A stretch of DNA of 36,028 nucleotides from Planctomycetaceae bacterium (GTDB lineage Bacteria; Planctomycetota; Planctomycetia; Planctomycetales; Planctomycetaceae): positions 1-36,028 of the forward strand of contig JAKFUF010000197.1 in assembly GCA_021732845.1 (NCBI GenBank). The letters are read 5' to 3'. Each line of letters starts with the position of its first letter. Position 1 is the first letter of the stretch. The notes beneath the pieces are model-generated. The model did no database searches. It was given only the letters and a program-made list of their open reading frames with translations, and was not told the origin of the DNA. The translations under genes and the position numbers were made by a program. Shown here piece after piece: positions 8,213 through 17,322 of this stretch.

Positions 8213-8407
8213 TCACCAATTCGGTGAAGGGCTACAAGAAGCGTGAGGGTGCCGCTTCGTCTCCGGTGAACCGATCACGCGGCCCCAGCGCTCAGTCGCT
8301 GGCCGTACGTCGAGCGCGACAACTCGCTGCCCCGCTTCGAGCAGCTCGCGGAGCACCCACGCGCCAATAAAGCCGCTCCCGCCCGTAACCAGTACCGCAG
8401 GACTCAT
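8213..8407 (-). pseudogene. Truncated NAD-dependent epimerase/dehydratase
   Basis: The ATG at 8405-8407 overlaps the TGA of the upstream dehydrogenase gene (ATGA). The first 46 codons encode a classic extended-SDR start, MSPAVLVTGGSGFIGAWVLR, with the NAD-binding TGGSGFIG motif and the acidic end of strand 2 (VVALDVRP). After about residue 46-49 (VIGSP) the sequence becomes unrelated and stops at 8213-8215, giving 64 residues where the family has about 300. The break coincides with the edge of the recombinase/repeat patchwork, so the gene was cut by the rearrangement and is not functional. Confidence 0.8.
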
Positions 8408-9369
8408 TGTTTCACTCCATTCACCACGTTCGGCAACCGCTCGCCGTGTAGAGCCATCGCCGCGATCTTCGCTGCCGTTTCTCGGAGTGTCCGCACCGCC
8501 ATGGGACTGGCCGAGGCGATGTGCGACGCGGCGATGACGTTTGGCAAAGACCGTAGCGGACTGTCGGCGGGGATCGGTTCGGGGTCGCAAACATCGATCG
8601 CAGCGGAGGCAATCTGTCCCGATTGCAGCGCGGCAACCAGCGAGGGCGTGTCGATCAGATCGCCGCGAGCGAGGTTGATGACGATCGCTCCGCGTTTCAT
8701 GCGTCCCAGCGACTCCGAGTTCAACAGCTTCTTCGTCTGCGACGTCGACGGGCAGTGCAGCGTCACGATGTCCGACTGAGCCAGCAGTTCGTCGAGTGTC
8801 AACGGCTCGCAACCGGCCTCGCGCACGACGTCGGCGGGCACGAAGGCGTCGAAGACCAGTCGACGCGACTTGAACGGCCCCAGCCGCGCGGCGACTTCGC
8901 GGCCGATGCGACCGAAGCCGACGATCCCCACCGTCTGATCGCGCAGAGTCCGCAACTGATCGAGCGGCGTCGCCAGTCCCCATTGGCCGTCGCGAATGGA
9001 CAAAGTGTTGGGCACAACCTGCCGCGTCGTCGACAGGATAAAAGCCAGGGTGTGATCGGCGACCTCGTCGATGCAGTAATCGGGGATGTTGCAGACAGGG
9101 ATGCCGCGCTCCCGTGCGGCTTTCAAGTCGACGTTATCGACGCCGATCCCGTAGCGCACGATGACGCGGGTCTGCTCCATCGCGCCAATCACTTCCGCAT
9201 TGACGGGTGCAAATTGCGTGATGACCGCATCGGCCCCGGCGACCAATGTCTTGAGCGCCGCGACTTGCTTGTCGTTTCCCGCGCGAACCTCGGCCCCGGC
9301 GGCCTGCAGGATGCTCTGCTCGATCTCCAGCGACGGAAACGTGTAATCGGTGATGGCGACAAGGGACAT
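8404..9369 (-). CDS. D-2-hydroxyacid dehydrogenase (CtBP/PGDH-like)
   Basis: The 321-residue cytoplasmic enzyme is an NAD-dependent D-isomer-specific 2-hydroxyacid dehydrogenase of the C-terminal-binding-protein/phosphoglycerate-dehydrogenase group. The catalytic N-terminal domain has VRYGIGVDNVD; the Rossmann domain has the dinucleotide motif VGIVGFGRIGREVA; the signature LARGDLIDTPSL carries the catalytic Arg; and the end has a Glu (CDPEP) and an ASHIAS His. Length is normal. The substrate cannot be read from the sequence. It is divergent from the FCD-type GntR regulator at 9631 across a 261-bp intergenic region with a palindrome, so that regulator likely controls it. It was originally co-transcribed with the epimerase now broken downstream. 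Confidence 0.88.
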   Translation of the reverse strand: MSLVAITDYTFPSLEIEQSILQAAGAEVRAGNDKQVAALKTLVAGADAVITQFAPVNAEVIGAMEQTRVIVRYGIGVDNVDLKAARERGIPVCNIPDYCIDEVADHTLAFILSTTRQVVPNTLSIRDGQWGLATPLDQLRTLRDQTVGIVGFGRIGREVAARLGPFKSRRLVFDAFVPADVVREAGCEPLTLDELLAQSDIVTLHCPSTSQTKKLLNSESLGRMKRGAIVINLARGDLIDTPSLVAALQSGQIASAAIDVCDPEPIPADSPLRSLPNVIAASHIASASPMAVRTLRETAAKIAAMALHGERLPNVVNGVKQ

Positions 9370-9561
9370 TGGGACCTTTCCAGTTCTTCGTTGTTTCTTG
9401 CTGTGGCCGAGTTGCTCCGCAACACGACATCGAGTCGCAACGCGGCCTCACGACGCGGCTTGCCGTACGACGGACATCTTACCCGTCGGTTCTTTCGACG
9501 GACTGGAAGTCCATCATACGTTGGAGTCTGCTCCGTCGCTCGGCTTGCATCTTGATGACAG

Positions 9562-9574
9562 TCTGATTGTCAGA
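9562..9574. promoter_or_regulatory. Candidate GntR/FCD operator
   Basis: TCTGATTGTCAGA is an inverted repeat (TCTGA, three-base centre, TCAGA) lying between the divergent dehydrogenase and GntR genes, 57 bases before the GTG of the regulator. Overlapping TGACA/TGTCA arms at 9556-9572 add symmetry. FadR-subfamily GntR proteins typically bind short palindromes with a TGTC-type half site, so this is the best candidate operator here. Binding is inferred. Confidence 0.45.
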
Positions 9575-9630
9575 TAATCTAGGCACTCGTCGCCCCGACG
9601 TCAATCCGCCCGAGCGAAAGCGAAACTGCC

Positions 9631-10305
9631 GTGCAAACTCTCCGTCGTCCCAAAGTCCGCGATCAGGTTGCTGGTCAAATTCAGCAATACATTGTCGAGC
9701 AAAGGCTCGGTCCCGGAGATCGACTCCCGACGGAATCTCAGCTCGCTGAGACGTTTGGCATCAGCCGGTTGAGCCTGCGTGAAGCCACCAAGTCGCTCGA
9801 GTTTCTCGGGATCGTGGAATCGAAAACCGGCGTCGGGCTGACGGTCGGACGCATCGACATGGAACGGCTCACGGAACATTTGAGCTTTCATGCCGGCTTG
9901 CTGGAGGCCGATTCGCAGCAGCTCATTGACAGCCGCGTGATTCTGGAAACTGGAGTGCTGCCGCATGTCGCGCGACGGATGAAGGATGACCCGGCGATTG
10001 AGGCGCGACTGCGGGAGCTCGTCGAGCAGTTTCGGTCGGCGCGCGATCTGAAGACCTGGATCGAGTTGGATATCCTTTTTCATCGTTCGTTGCTGAACGC
10101 CAGCGGACTGCAACCGCTCGTCGCGTTCGGCGACCTGCTGCGTGTTTTCTTTCAACGCTTCCGCGAGAGCGTGAAGAAGGCCGAGTGGAAGACTGGAGTC
10201 GAAAGCCACCAGCTCATTGTGGACAAACTGGCAAAAGGTGATGTCGCTGCGGCGACGGCCGAGTTGCGCAAGCACATCGAGAGCCACAAGGAGCGATTGC
10301 CATGA
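9631..10305 (+). CDS. GntR-family regulator, FadR/FCD subfamily
   Basis: The 224-residue regulator has an N-terminal GntR winged helix (residues 5-72: VAGQIQQYIVEQRLGPGDRLP, TESQLAETFGISRLSLREA) and an all-helical FCD ligand-binding domain (about 85-220). The FCD metal/ligand pattern is partly visible as DILFHRSLL and ESHQLIVDKL (the usual D-H and H residues). Translation starts at GTG 9631 with no strong Shine-Dalgarno. Its stop overlaps the next gene (ATGA at 10302-10305), so the small monooxygenase-like protein is coupled to it. FCD regulators usually sense organic or sugar acids, which fits the divergent 2-hydroxyacid dehydrogenase; the ligand is inferred only. Confidence 0.9.
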   Translation: MQTLRRPKVRDQVAGQIQQYIVEQRLGPGDRLPTESQLAETFGISRLSLREATKSLEFLGIVESKTGVGLTVGRIDMERLTEHLSFHAGLLEADSQQLIDSRVILETGVLPHVARRMKDDPAIEARLRELVEQFRSARDLKTWIELDILFHRSLLNASGLQPLVAFGDLLRVFFQRFRESVKKAEWKTGVESHQLIVDKLAKGDVAAATAELRKHIESHKERLP

Positions 10306-10613
10306 TTCACGTGATTGCCACCATCGAACTCGCACCGGGCACGCGTGATGCGTATCTGGCTGTGTTCCGTAAACTTATTCCCGACGTTCGTGCCGAAAGA
10401 GGCTGTATCGAATACGGCCCTGCGATCGACGCGCAGACCGATCTGGCCAATCAGACGAAAGTCGGCCCAGACAAGGTCGTCGTCGTGGAGAAATGGGAAG
10501 ACCTCGCCGCACTCAAGGCGCACTCGGCCTCACCGCACATGCAGGCGTACCGCGTCAACGTCAAGGAGTACGTGCGGGGCGTGCAATTGCTCGTCCTCGA
10601 CCCGGCGGAATGA
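10302..10613 (+). CDS. ABM-family (YgiN-like) putative monooxygenase
   Basis: The 103-residue protein is an antibiotic-biosynthesis-monooxygenase-fold (dimeric ferredoxin-like alpha/beta barrel) protein. Family hallmarks are the opening strand MIHVIATIELAPGTRDAYL, the ERGCIEYGPAID turn, the strand VVVVEKWEDLAALKAH and HMQAYRV. Related proteins act as quinol monooxygenases or metabolite-modifying enzymes; others have no known activity. It is translationally coupled to the GntR regulator and probably belongs to the same small catabolic regulon. The substrate is unknown. Confidence 0.82.
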   Translation: MIHVIATIELAPGTRDAYLAVFRKLIPDVRAERGCIEYGPAIDAQTDLANQTKVGPDKVVVVEKWEDLAALKAHSASPHMQAYRVNVKEYVRGVQLLVLDPAE

Positions 10614-10698
10614 GTGAGCCTACCTCACGAAAGTCACAATCGAGTCCCCGAACAGCCTTGAAGCCGGCCCTTCCCCAAAGCCACAAGGACCGAATCTG

Positions 10699-13600
10699 AT
10701 GCGATGCCTCATGGAAGTAGCGTTACTGCGGAACCGGACGGCTTGCGCCGTGACGCTCATTGCGTGGCTCACACTCACAGTGGCCGAGGCCAAGGGTGCT
10801 GACGACCTCGCGCAGTCTTTTGCCAGGCAGATTCAGCCACTGCTTGTGAAGACGTGCGGGAAGTGTCATGGCAACGTCCCCACGGACAACGATCTCGATC
10901 TCACGAACTTCGGTTCGGCCCCGGCGATCCTCGCCAAGCCCAAAGTGCTGGTCGATGTCGTCGAACGGTTGCGCCTGGGCGACATGCCGCCCAAGGAGGC
11001 GCCGCAACCGACTCAGGCCGAGCGGGATCAACTGCTGAGTTGGATCACGGCGGCGCTCGATGCGGAAGCGGCCGCGCGGGCTGGTGACCCCGGGCCGGTG
11101 ACGCTGCGTCGCCTGAGCAACCCCGAATACGACAACGCGATCCGCGATCTCACCGGTGTCGACATACGTCCCACGCAGGCTCGCGAGTTTCCCACCGACA
11201 GCGTCGGCGGCGAGGGGTTTGCGAACGTCGGCGACGCGATGCCGGTGACTCCCGAACTGGTCGAACGCTATCACCAGACCGCTCGCGACGTGGCCGCGCG
11301 GGCCGTACTGCTGCCCGGCGGCTTTCGATTTTCCGCCTCGCCCGACCGTCCGGACTGGGCCGAGGAGGTGCTCAAGCCGCTCCGCAGTTTCCACGCGCGC
11401 TATGCCGGACCCAATGGAGAGCCGCCGCTGGCGGCACATCTCGCGGCGACCTTGAAGCACCGCGACCGGCTTACGCGCGACGGTTCCGCCGCCATCGCTG
11501 CGGTGGCCGCCGAGGAAAAGCTCAACGCCACTTATCTGGCGGCACTTTGGGCGGGGCTCAACGGCAAGTCGGCCTCGGCGGAAGTCGATGCGTTGACGAA
11601 GCAATGGAAGGAGAATGCGACTCAGATTGAAACCGAGACGCAACGTCGGCAGACGGCCCTCCAATCGGCGAAGAAGGCCATTGAGTCTCAGTGGGCGTCT
11701 GCGAAACGTGTCCTGGCTGAGTCCAAAGTCGCGGAAGGTGGCTCGGTCCCCTTCGAGAAAAAGGTTTCGGTGAAACGCGGAGAACTCATCCTCTTGTCAG
11801 TGCTGCCGAACGACAATCACGGAGCCGACAGCACACTCGTCGAATGGACGATCCGAGAGACAGCCGGTGAGCAGCGGACTTGGAGCGTCGCTGATCTGGT
11901 TCCCAATCTGCTGCAGGGGAACCCCTGGTCGGACAAGCACGAGGCCCGTTGGAGCTTTCTGGAAACGACATCGACTCCGGCGTTCCTCACCGAACGGCGG
12001 GACAGCAACGCGGGACGGCCTGAACTGAAATCGTGGAGCCTCGGTTCCGAACCCTCGGTCTTCGTGAACTCGGCTGCGGAACCCATCAAAGTCTGGACGA
12101 CGTTGCCGGCGCGATCGGTCTTCGTGCATCCGGGATCAAAGCGCCCGGTGACTGTTGCCTGGTCGAGTCCGATCGATGGCGAATTGCTGCTCACGGGCCG
12201 CGTCGCCGATGCGCATCCTGCCGGTCTCGACGGGGTCTCGTTCGAGCTGTCGCATGTCGCTGCTCCGGACTTGGGGCAGTCGCTGGCTGATCTGGGCAGC
12301 GTGCCAGCGAGTCTGCCGGATCCTGGCCTGCCTCCCGACGTGCTGGAACTTGTCCGATCCAGGTGGCGGGAAGCCACGACCGATCCGGCGCCGGTTCTGG
12401 CGGCGATCAAAGCCATGCAGGACCAGTTGTTCCAGGGCAACTACAGGAAGAATGCGGCCCTCGCGGTCGGCAATGGCTTTCCCGCCTGGGAGGATCTGCG
12501 GCGCGTGGTCGCTCGCGAGCGGGTCCAAGGCGCCGCCCGTGAGCCGCTCTTCCGCATGGTCGCGTTGCCAGCCCAGCCCGACACGTATGTCGTCTGGGAT
12601 CGGCTGCGACTGGAAGGTGGCGACGGGCCGCCTTTGGTATTTGCGAAGCATCCCGAATTGGGCGCGGCCATTGAGCAGGCGTCCGGACTCACATTCGGCC
12701 AACATCCCCAGGGTCGCCCCGTACCCAAATCCGCTCTGGTCACGGTTGCCGGCGCCGAGGTCGTCATCGATCTGAAAAAATTACCAGACGAGTTGAAGAA
12801 GGCACTGACGCTGCCTCGGTTTCTCCGCGCTGACGTAAGCCTCGACGAAGGCAGCCCGGAAACAGCCTCGGTTCAGGCGTTCCTGATTGCTGCCACCGGC
12901 GGCGGCGGCACCCTGGCTGAGCCGGTCGCCAAAGCTGAGGTGGGCGACCCGCATGCCGCGCAGATCGTGCATCCGCGCGTTGCCGCCGAACGGAGTCGAC
13001 CGGCTGCGGAGTTTCGTGCTCTCTTTCCTCCGGCGGTCCTCTTCCAACCGATCATCCCGCGAGACGCCCAAGGGAGCGTGTTCCTGTACCGCCGCGAAGA
13101 CGAGCCGTTGCGCCGGCTACTGCTTGACGACGCGGGGCGGGCGGAGATTGACAGGCTGTGGAGCGAACTGGAGTTCGTGAGCGAACAGGCGCTCGCCACC
13201 CCGGCCGCGTATGCCGGACTCGTGCAGTACTACCGCAAGCCGAACGACGGCGCGCGAATCATGTTCTTCTACATTCAGGAGTTCGAGGAACAGATCAAAC
13301 GCGAGGAGACGGCACTCCTCGCGGCTCAAGTCGCCGCGGAACCGACGCATCTCGATGCGCTGCTGGCCTTCGCCAACCGAGCTTGGCGCCGGCCTCTTGC
13401 CGCCGATGAACGCATAGGCATTCTCGCGTCCTACCACACCGACCGGAGAGACGGCGTCAAACACGATCCGGCGTTCCGCGCCGCCCTCGCCCGCGTCTTG
13501 TCGTCGCCTTGGTTCCTGTATCGGGTTGAACAACCAGCGAGCGGGTCGCACTGGCAACCGGTTTCGGGCGACGAACTGGCAACCCGGCTAAGTTTCCTCC

Positions 13601-14586
13601 TCTGGGATTCGATCCCCGACGACGAGCTGCGGGCGAAGGCCGCGAAACTCCACGAGCCCGCGGTCATGGAGGAGCAACTGCGTCGCATGCTGAAAGACGG
13701 CCGGATGCGGGGCATGGCGGAAGAGTTCGGCGCCCGCTGGCTCGGCGTGCGGGACTTCGCCGCCAGTCATGGTCGCAGCTTGAAGCACTTTCCCGAGTTC
13801 ACGCCCGCCCTGCGCGACGCCTTGGCCGAGGAGCCGGTGTGGTTCTTCGAAGACCTGTTGTTGAACGACCGCCCGGTCGCCGACGTGATCGCAGGCGACG
13901 CGGTGGTCATCAACGATGTCCTCGCCAGGCACTATGGCATCCCCGGCGTGTCTGGTTCGGAGTGGCGGCGAGTCGAAAAGGTTTCTGCCTACGGGCGCGG
14001 GGGTTTCCTCGGTTTCGGCGCGGTGATCGCCAAGCAATCGGCCGCCGCGCGGACGAGCCCGGTCAAGCGTGGAGCGTGGCTGGTGCAGATGCTCGGCGAG
14101 CGGCTGCCCAAGGTCCCGCCCGGCACGCCACCGCTGCCTGAGACTCCCCCCGACGGACTCAGCGTGCGCGAGATCACCGAGCGTCATCGTGCGGACGCAA
14201 AGTGTGCCGGGTGTCATGCCCGCATCGATCCCTACGGCATGGCACTGGAGCGGTTCGACGCCATCGGTCGGCTGCGGCCCGCCAGCGAACTGAAGCCGGG
14301 CGACAACATAGGCACGCTGAGCGACGGCACGAAGATCGAGGACATCGCCGGCTTGCGGAATTACTTCGCCGGTCCCCGGCGCGAGGACTTGCTGCGCACG
14401 TTCGCGCGCAAGCTGACGGGCTACGCGCTGGGTCGCGCCGTGATCACATCGGATCGCAAGCTGGTCGACGAATTGACCAAATCCATGGCCAGCGGTGGTC
14501 GCTGGTCGGACGCCCTGCTCGTCATCGTTCAGAGCGAGCAGTTCCGCTCGATTCGACCGACGGTCCAAGCCGTTTCAAACAAGTAA
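10699..14586 (+). CDS. Large PSD/PSCyt (DUF1592) c-type cytochrome
   Basis: The 1295-residue exported protein has the same framework as the 4743-7235 gene but is about 460 residues longer. A signal segment (ACAVTLIAWLTLTVAEA) is followed by CGKCH at 53-57, MPPKE, the DUF1587 signature RRLSNPEYDNAIRDLTGV (about 136-153), a long insertion of roughly 600 residues containing a helical/coiled-coil stretch (about 290-350) and a beta-rich part, then DUF1595/1592 (LATRLSFLLWDSIPDDELRA), and CAGCH at 1169-1173 followed by DPYGMALERFDAIG and a DUF1585-like end. Possible starts are the ATGs at 10699 and 10711. The HXXSHH partner starts 27 bases downstream. The family role is unestablished. Confidence 0.88.
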   Translation: MRCLMEVALLRNRTACAVTLIAWLTLTVAEAKGADDLAQSFARQIQPLLVKTCGKCHGNVPTDNDLDLTNFGSAPAILAKPKVLVDVVERLRLGDMPPKEAPQPTQAERDQLLSWITAALDAEAAARAGDPGPVTLRRLSNPEYDNAIRDLTGVDIRPTQAREFPTDSVGGEGFANVGDAMPVTPELVERYHQTARDVAARAVLLPGGFRFSASPDRPDWAEEVLKPLRSFHARYAGPNGEPPLAAHLAATLKHRDRLTRDGSAAIAAVAAEEKLNATYLAALWAGLNGKSASAEVDALTKQWKENATQIETETQRRQTALQSAKKAIESQWASAKRVLAESKVAEGGSVPFEKKVSVKRGELILLSVLPNDNHGADSTLVEWTIRETAGEQRTWSVADLVPNLLQGNPWSDKHEARWSFLETTSTPAFLTERRDSNAGRPELKSWSLGSEPSVFVNSAAEPIKVWTTLPARSVFVHPGSKRPVTVAWSSPIDGELLLTGRVADAHPAGLDGVSFELSHVAAPDLGQSLADLGSVPASLPDPGLPPDVLELVRSRWREATTDPAPVLAAIKAMQDQLFQGNYRKNAALAVGNGFPAWEDLRRVVARERVQGAAREPLFRMVALPAQPDTYVVWDRLRLEGGDGPPLVFAKHPELGAAIEQASGLTFGQHPQGRPVPKSALVTVAGAEVVIDLKKLPDELKKALTLPRFLRADVSLDEGSPETASVQAFLIAATGGGGTLAEPVAKAEVGDPHAAQIVHPRVAAERSRPAAEFRALFPPAVLFQPIIPRDAQGSVFLYRREDEPLRRLLLDDAGRAEIDRLWSELEFVSEQALATPAAYAGLVQYYRKPNDGARIMFFYIQEFEEQIKREETALLAAQVAAEPTHLDALLAFANRAWRRPLAADERIGILASYHTDRRDGVKHDPAFRAALARVLSSPWFLYRVEQPASGSHWQPVSGDELATRLSFLLWDSIPDDELRAKAAKLHEPAVMEEQLRRMLKDGRMRGMAEEFGARWLGVRDFAASHGRSLKHFPEFTPALRDALAEEPVWFFEDLLLNDRPVADVIAGDAVVINDVLARHYGIPGVSGSEWRRVEKVSAYGRGGFLGFGAVIAKQSAAARTSPVKRGAWLVQMLGERLPKVPPGTPPLPETPPDGLSVREITERHRADAKCAGCHARIDPYGMALERFDAIGRLRPASELKPGDNIGTLSDGTKIEDIAGLRNYFAGPRREDLLRTFARKLTGYALGRAVITSDRKLVDELTKSMASGGRWSDALLVIVQSEQFRSIRPTVQAVSNK

Positions 14587-14613
14587 CGAACCTCCCACGA
14601 CAGGAGTCTCCTG

Positions 14614-15912
14614 ATGTTGACGAACTCAAATCCCTTTTCGCGGCGCACGTTGCTGCGCGGGCTCGGCGTCTCGATGGCTCTGCCGTGGCTCGAATCTCTG
14701 TCCTTCGCGGCAGGTGAGAGAACTAACGCCGCAGATCAACCACCTATCCGCACGCTGGTCACCTTTACTGGGTTGGGTTTCCATTCTGAACACTGGTGGG
14801 CCAAAGGCGCGGGGGCAGGTCTGGAACTTGGGCCGTGCCTGAAGCCGCTCGAGCCCTGGAAGGAGCGGTTGGTCTTTCTTCGCGGCCTGTGGAACGAGCA
14901 GGCCAACAAGGGTGCCATCCACTGCATGCAGACCGGGAACATGCTCAGCGGCGCGCCGTTGTCGGGGGCCGAAGTCCGCACGGGCGTCAGTTTTGACCAG
15001 TTGATGGCTCAGCGGATCGGTAGCCGCACGCGAATCCCTTCGCTGGTTCTCGGCTGCGAAGGACCGATTCCTGGACTCCAGGACGGGCTACCCTTGCTCT
15101 ATAGCTCGCACATTTCGTGGAGCACGGCGGTGTCGCCGACCTGGACCGAGACGCGTCCGGCGTTGGCGTTCGACCAGCTTTTCCGCACTGATCGCAATCG
15201 AGGCGACCGTCAAGTGGTCGACGCAGTCCTGGAAGATGCCAAGTCACTGCAACAGCGGCTCTCCCTCTCGGATCGTCAGCGGTTCGAGGAGTATCTCGGC
15301 AGCGTCCACGAGATCGAAGGCCGCATCAAACGGGCCGGCCAGGAGCGCGAGGCCGGCGGCTGGACCCCGAGCTTGGCCGCCCCCGATCGCCCGCGACCCG
15401 CTGACGGCATTCCCGCCGAGATCCCGGACTACTGGAGACTCATGAACGATATCGTGCTGCTGGCCTTCCGCACGGACACAACGCGGATCGCGACCCTCAA
15501 ATACTGCAACGATGGCTCCGCCGAAACCCACACTCACTGCGGCGCCAAAGATCAGCATCACCAGATGAGCCACACTCAGCCGCCGGAACTCATCCCACTC
15601 AACCAGTTCTTCATGGCCCAGCTTGCCTATCTCTGCGAGCGTATGGCGGAGGTCAAGGAAGGGGATCGCTCGTTGCTCGACAACACCGCGATCATGCACT
15701 GTTCGAGCATGTTGCACGGCAACCATGACGCGAAGCAGTTGCCTGTCATCCTGCTCGGCGGCGCTGGCGGCAAACTCCGCGGCGGCCGCGCACTCGACTA
15801 CCTGAATTCGCCGAACCGCCGCATGTCCAGCCTGTTCCTGCATCTCATGGACTGGGGCGGCCTGGAACTCGACCGCTTCGGCGACTCGAACGAGCGATTA
15901 ACGGGCATCTGA
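14614..15912 (+). CDS. HXXSHH (DUF1552) family protein, variant motif
   Basis: The 432-residue product has a Tat-like leader (SRRTLLRGLGVSMALPWLES) and the DUF1552 layout: TFTGLGFHSEHWW near the start, a helical middle (LSLSDRQRFEEYLGSVHEIE) and a C-terminal GGxGG segment. The family motif is HQMSHT at residues 316-321, so the last His of HXXSHH is replaced by Thr. In the other copy in this window the motif is intact. It follows the large PSD gene by 27 bases with a purine-rich 'CAGGAGTC' ahead of the ATG, which may be a ribosome-binding site, so it is its operon partner. Confidence 0.88.
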   Translation: MLTNSNPFSRRTLLRGLGVSMALPWLESLSFAAGERTNAADQPPIRTLVTFTGLGFHSEHWWAKGAGAGLELGPCLKPLEPWKERLVFLRGLWNEQANKGAIHCMQTGNMLSGAPLSGAEVRTGVSFDQLMAQRIGSRTRIPSLVLGCEGPIPGLQDGLPLLYSSHISWSTAVSPTWTETRPALAFDQLFRTDRNRGDRQVVDAVLEDAKSLQQRLSLSDRQRFEEYLGSVHEIEGRIKRAGQEREAGGWTPSLAAPDRPRPADGIPAEIPDYWRLMNDIVLLAFRTDTTRIATLKYCNDGSAETHTHCGAKDQHHQMSHTQPPELIPLNQFFMAQLAYLCERMAEVKEGDRSLLDNTAIMHCSSMLHGNHDAKQLPVILLGGAGGKLRGGRALDYLNSPNRRMSSLFLHLMDWGGLELDRFGDSNERLTGI

Positions 15913-16020
15913 CAGCCGCCGAGTTGATCGCTGATGCCCCCCCAATTCGAATTCGACACCAGCACGTTCCGGCTGAGTCGACGAGCCTGAAATGAAGTTG
16001 TGACCGAGCACCATGGATCC

Positions 16021-17215
16021 ATGACCAACATGCGTATGACTCTGGCTTCCCTGCTGCTCATCACTGTCGCCCACGTCGCGCAGGCTGCGACCTCACCGGC
16101 TGAGTTCGACAAGTCTTTGCTGCCCTATTTGCAATCGCACTGTGTCCGCTGCCACAACGCGGAGAAGCAGGAGGGGGAGTTTCGCATCGACAAGCTCTCG
16201 AAGAACGTAGGCACGGAGAACAATCCGCAGTGGCTCGAGGTGATGGAGCGGATCAACTCGGGCGAGATGCCGCCGAAGACGGAGGCGAAACGACCCACCG
16301 CCGCCGAGAGCGCGCAGGCCGTCGAGTGGATCGCGGCGCGAATGAGGGAAGGCGAGACGGCACGCATGGCCGCGCGGACCAGGGTGACTTACAACCGGCT
16401 CACGCGGGATGAATATGTCAACACGGTGCGCGATTTGATCGGCGTCGAATTCGACGCGAAAGATCCGGGAAACTTTCTGGAAGATCCCGAGTGGCAGGGC
16501 TTCGAACGTCTCGGCTCCGTGCTCACGCTGTCGCCGTCGAATATCGAGAAGTATCTCGCGGCGGCGGAGGTCATCCTGAACGAAGCGTATCCGCCCGAAC
16601 CGCCGCCGTTGAAGAAGGGGCAGACACCGCCGGAACCGTTCGGCGGTACGAAGCCAGCGGTTGCGTGAACTGGGCCTGCTCGACAAAGTGCGATTTGAGA
16701 TGTGGCCGGGCGACATTTACCGCGGCTCGTCGCTGGGTTCGCTGCCAGAGGCGGGTGTGTACAAGCTCAGTGGCCTGCGTCCGCCAAATGGCCGCGCCCC
16801 GCGTCTCAAGGTGTAAGAGGAAAAGCTGGAGCGCGTGCTGTTCAAGCAGGACATCATGGCAGATGAGGACAAGGCAATCACGGTGACGTTTCGCGCGCAC
16901 CTTCCGCAAGGCCACCACAGCATTCATGACTATAACGACGTGCCCGGGCCGTCGAACACGCCTCGTTCCGGTCGGCACAGCCACGTTCCGTTCGTCAGCA
17001 CGAAGCTGGGCCGCACCCCGTGGCAGATAAAGCTCACGGACGAAGAGGGGCTCGCGCTCGATCCGTTCCTCATCCTCGATTCGATCACCTGGCGAGGGCC
17101 GATCCTCACGGACGAAGAGAAGCAGCGCCGCATCGACTACATGCCCGCCGAAGAAGGCAACATGCAGCAGACACGTGCCTGCCTCACCAGCACATGGCCA
17201 TTCAGCAGAAAGCCC
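16021..17215 (+). pseudogene. Third PSD/PSCyt (DUF1592) gene, decayed
   Basis: This starts like an intact gene: signal peptide (MTLASLLLITVAHVAQA), haem site CVRCHNAEKQEGEF, MPPK, and DUF1587 signature NRLTRDEYVNTVRDLIGV. The first frame stops at 16666-16668, but family-like sequence resumes in the next frame just upstream (RELGLLDKVRFEMWPGDIY), runs into a TAA at about 16816 where a Tyr codon would fit (LKV-stop-EEKLERVLF), continues in the same frame to about 17180 (RRIDYMPAEEGNMQQTRACL), and shifts again at CACATGGCC (HMA). The DUF1592/1588/1585 half is missing; the next gene's 3' end lies about 100 bases on. At least two frameshifts, one nonsense codon and a 3' deletion make it a pseudogene. 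Confidence 0.85.
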
Positions 17216-17322
17216 ACACAGCCAAACAGCGTTTTCTCGCTGATCCCCTCCGCCGCGCCATTGCGTTTCGAACTCGCCCGGCAAGCGTCTCATCAACCGC
17301 CATGTCGTCCCTCACTCGTTAT

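Noticed and set aside
13588-14568. A 326-codon minus-strand frame opposite the large PSD gene
   Set aside because: The plus-strand PSD domains including CAGCH are intact; the antisense frame has no recognisable domain.
16491-16886. A plus-strand frame of 131 codons over the PSD pseudogene
   Set aside because: It is cysteine/arginine-rich noise in the third frame; the family-like sequence lies in the other two frames.
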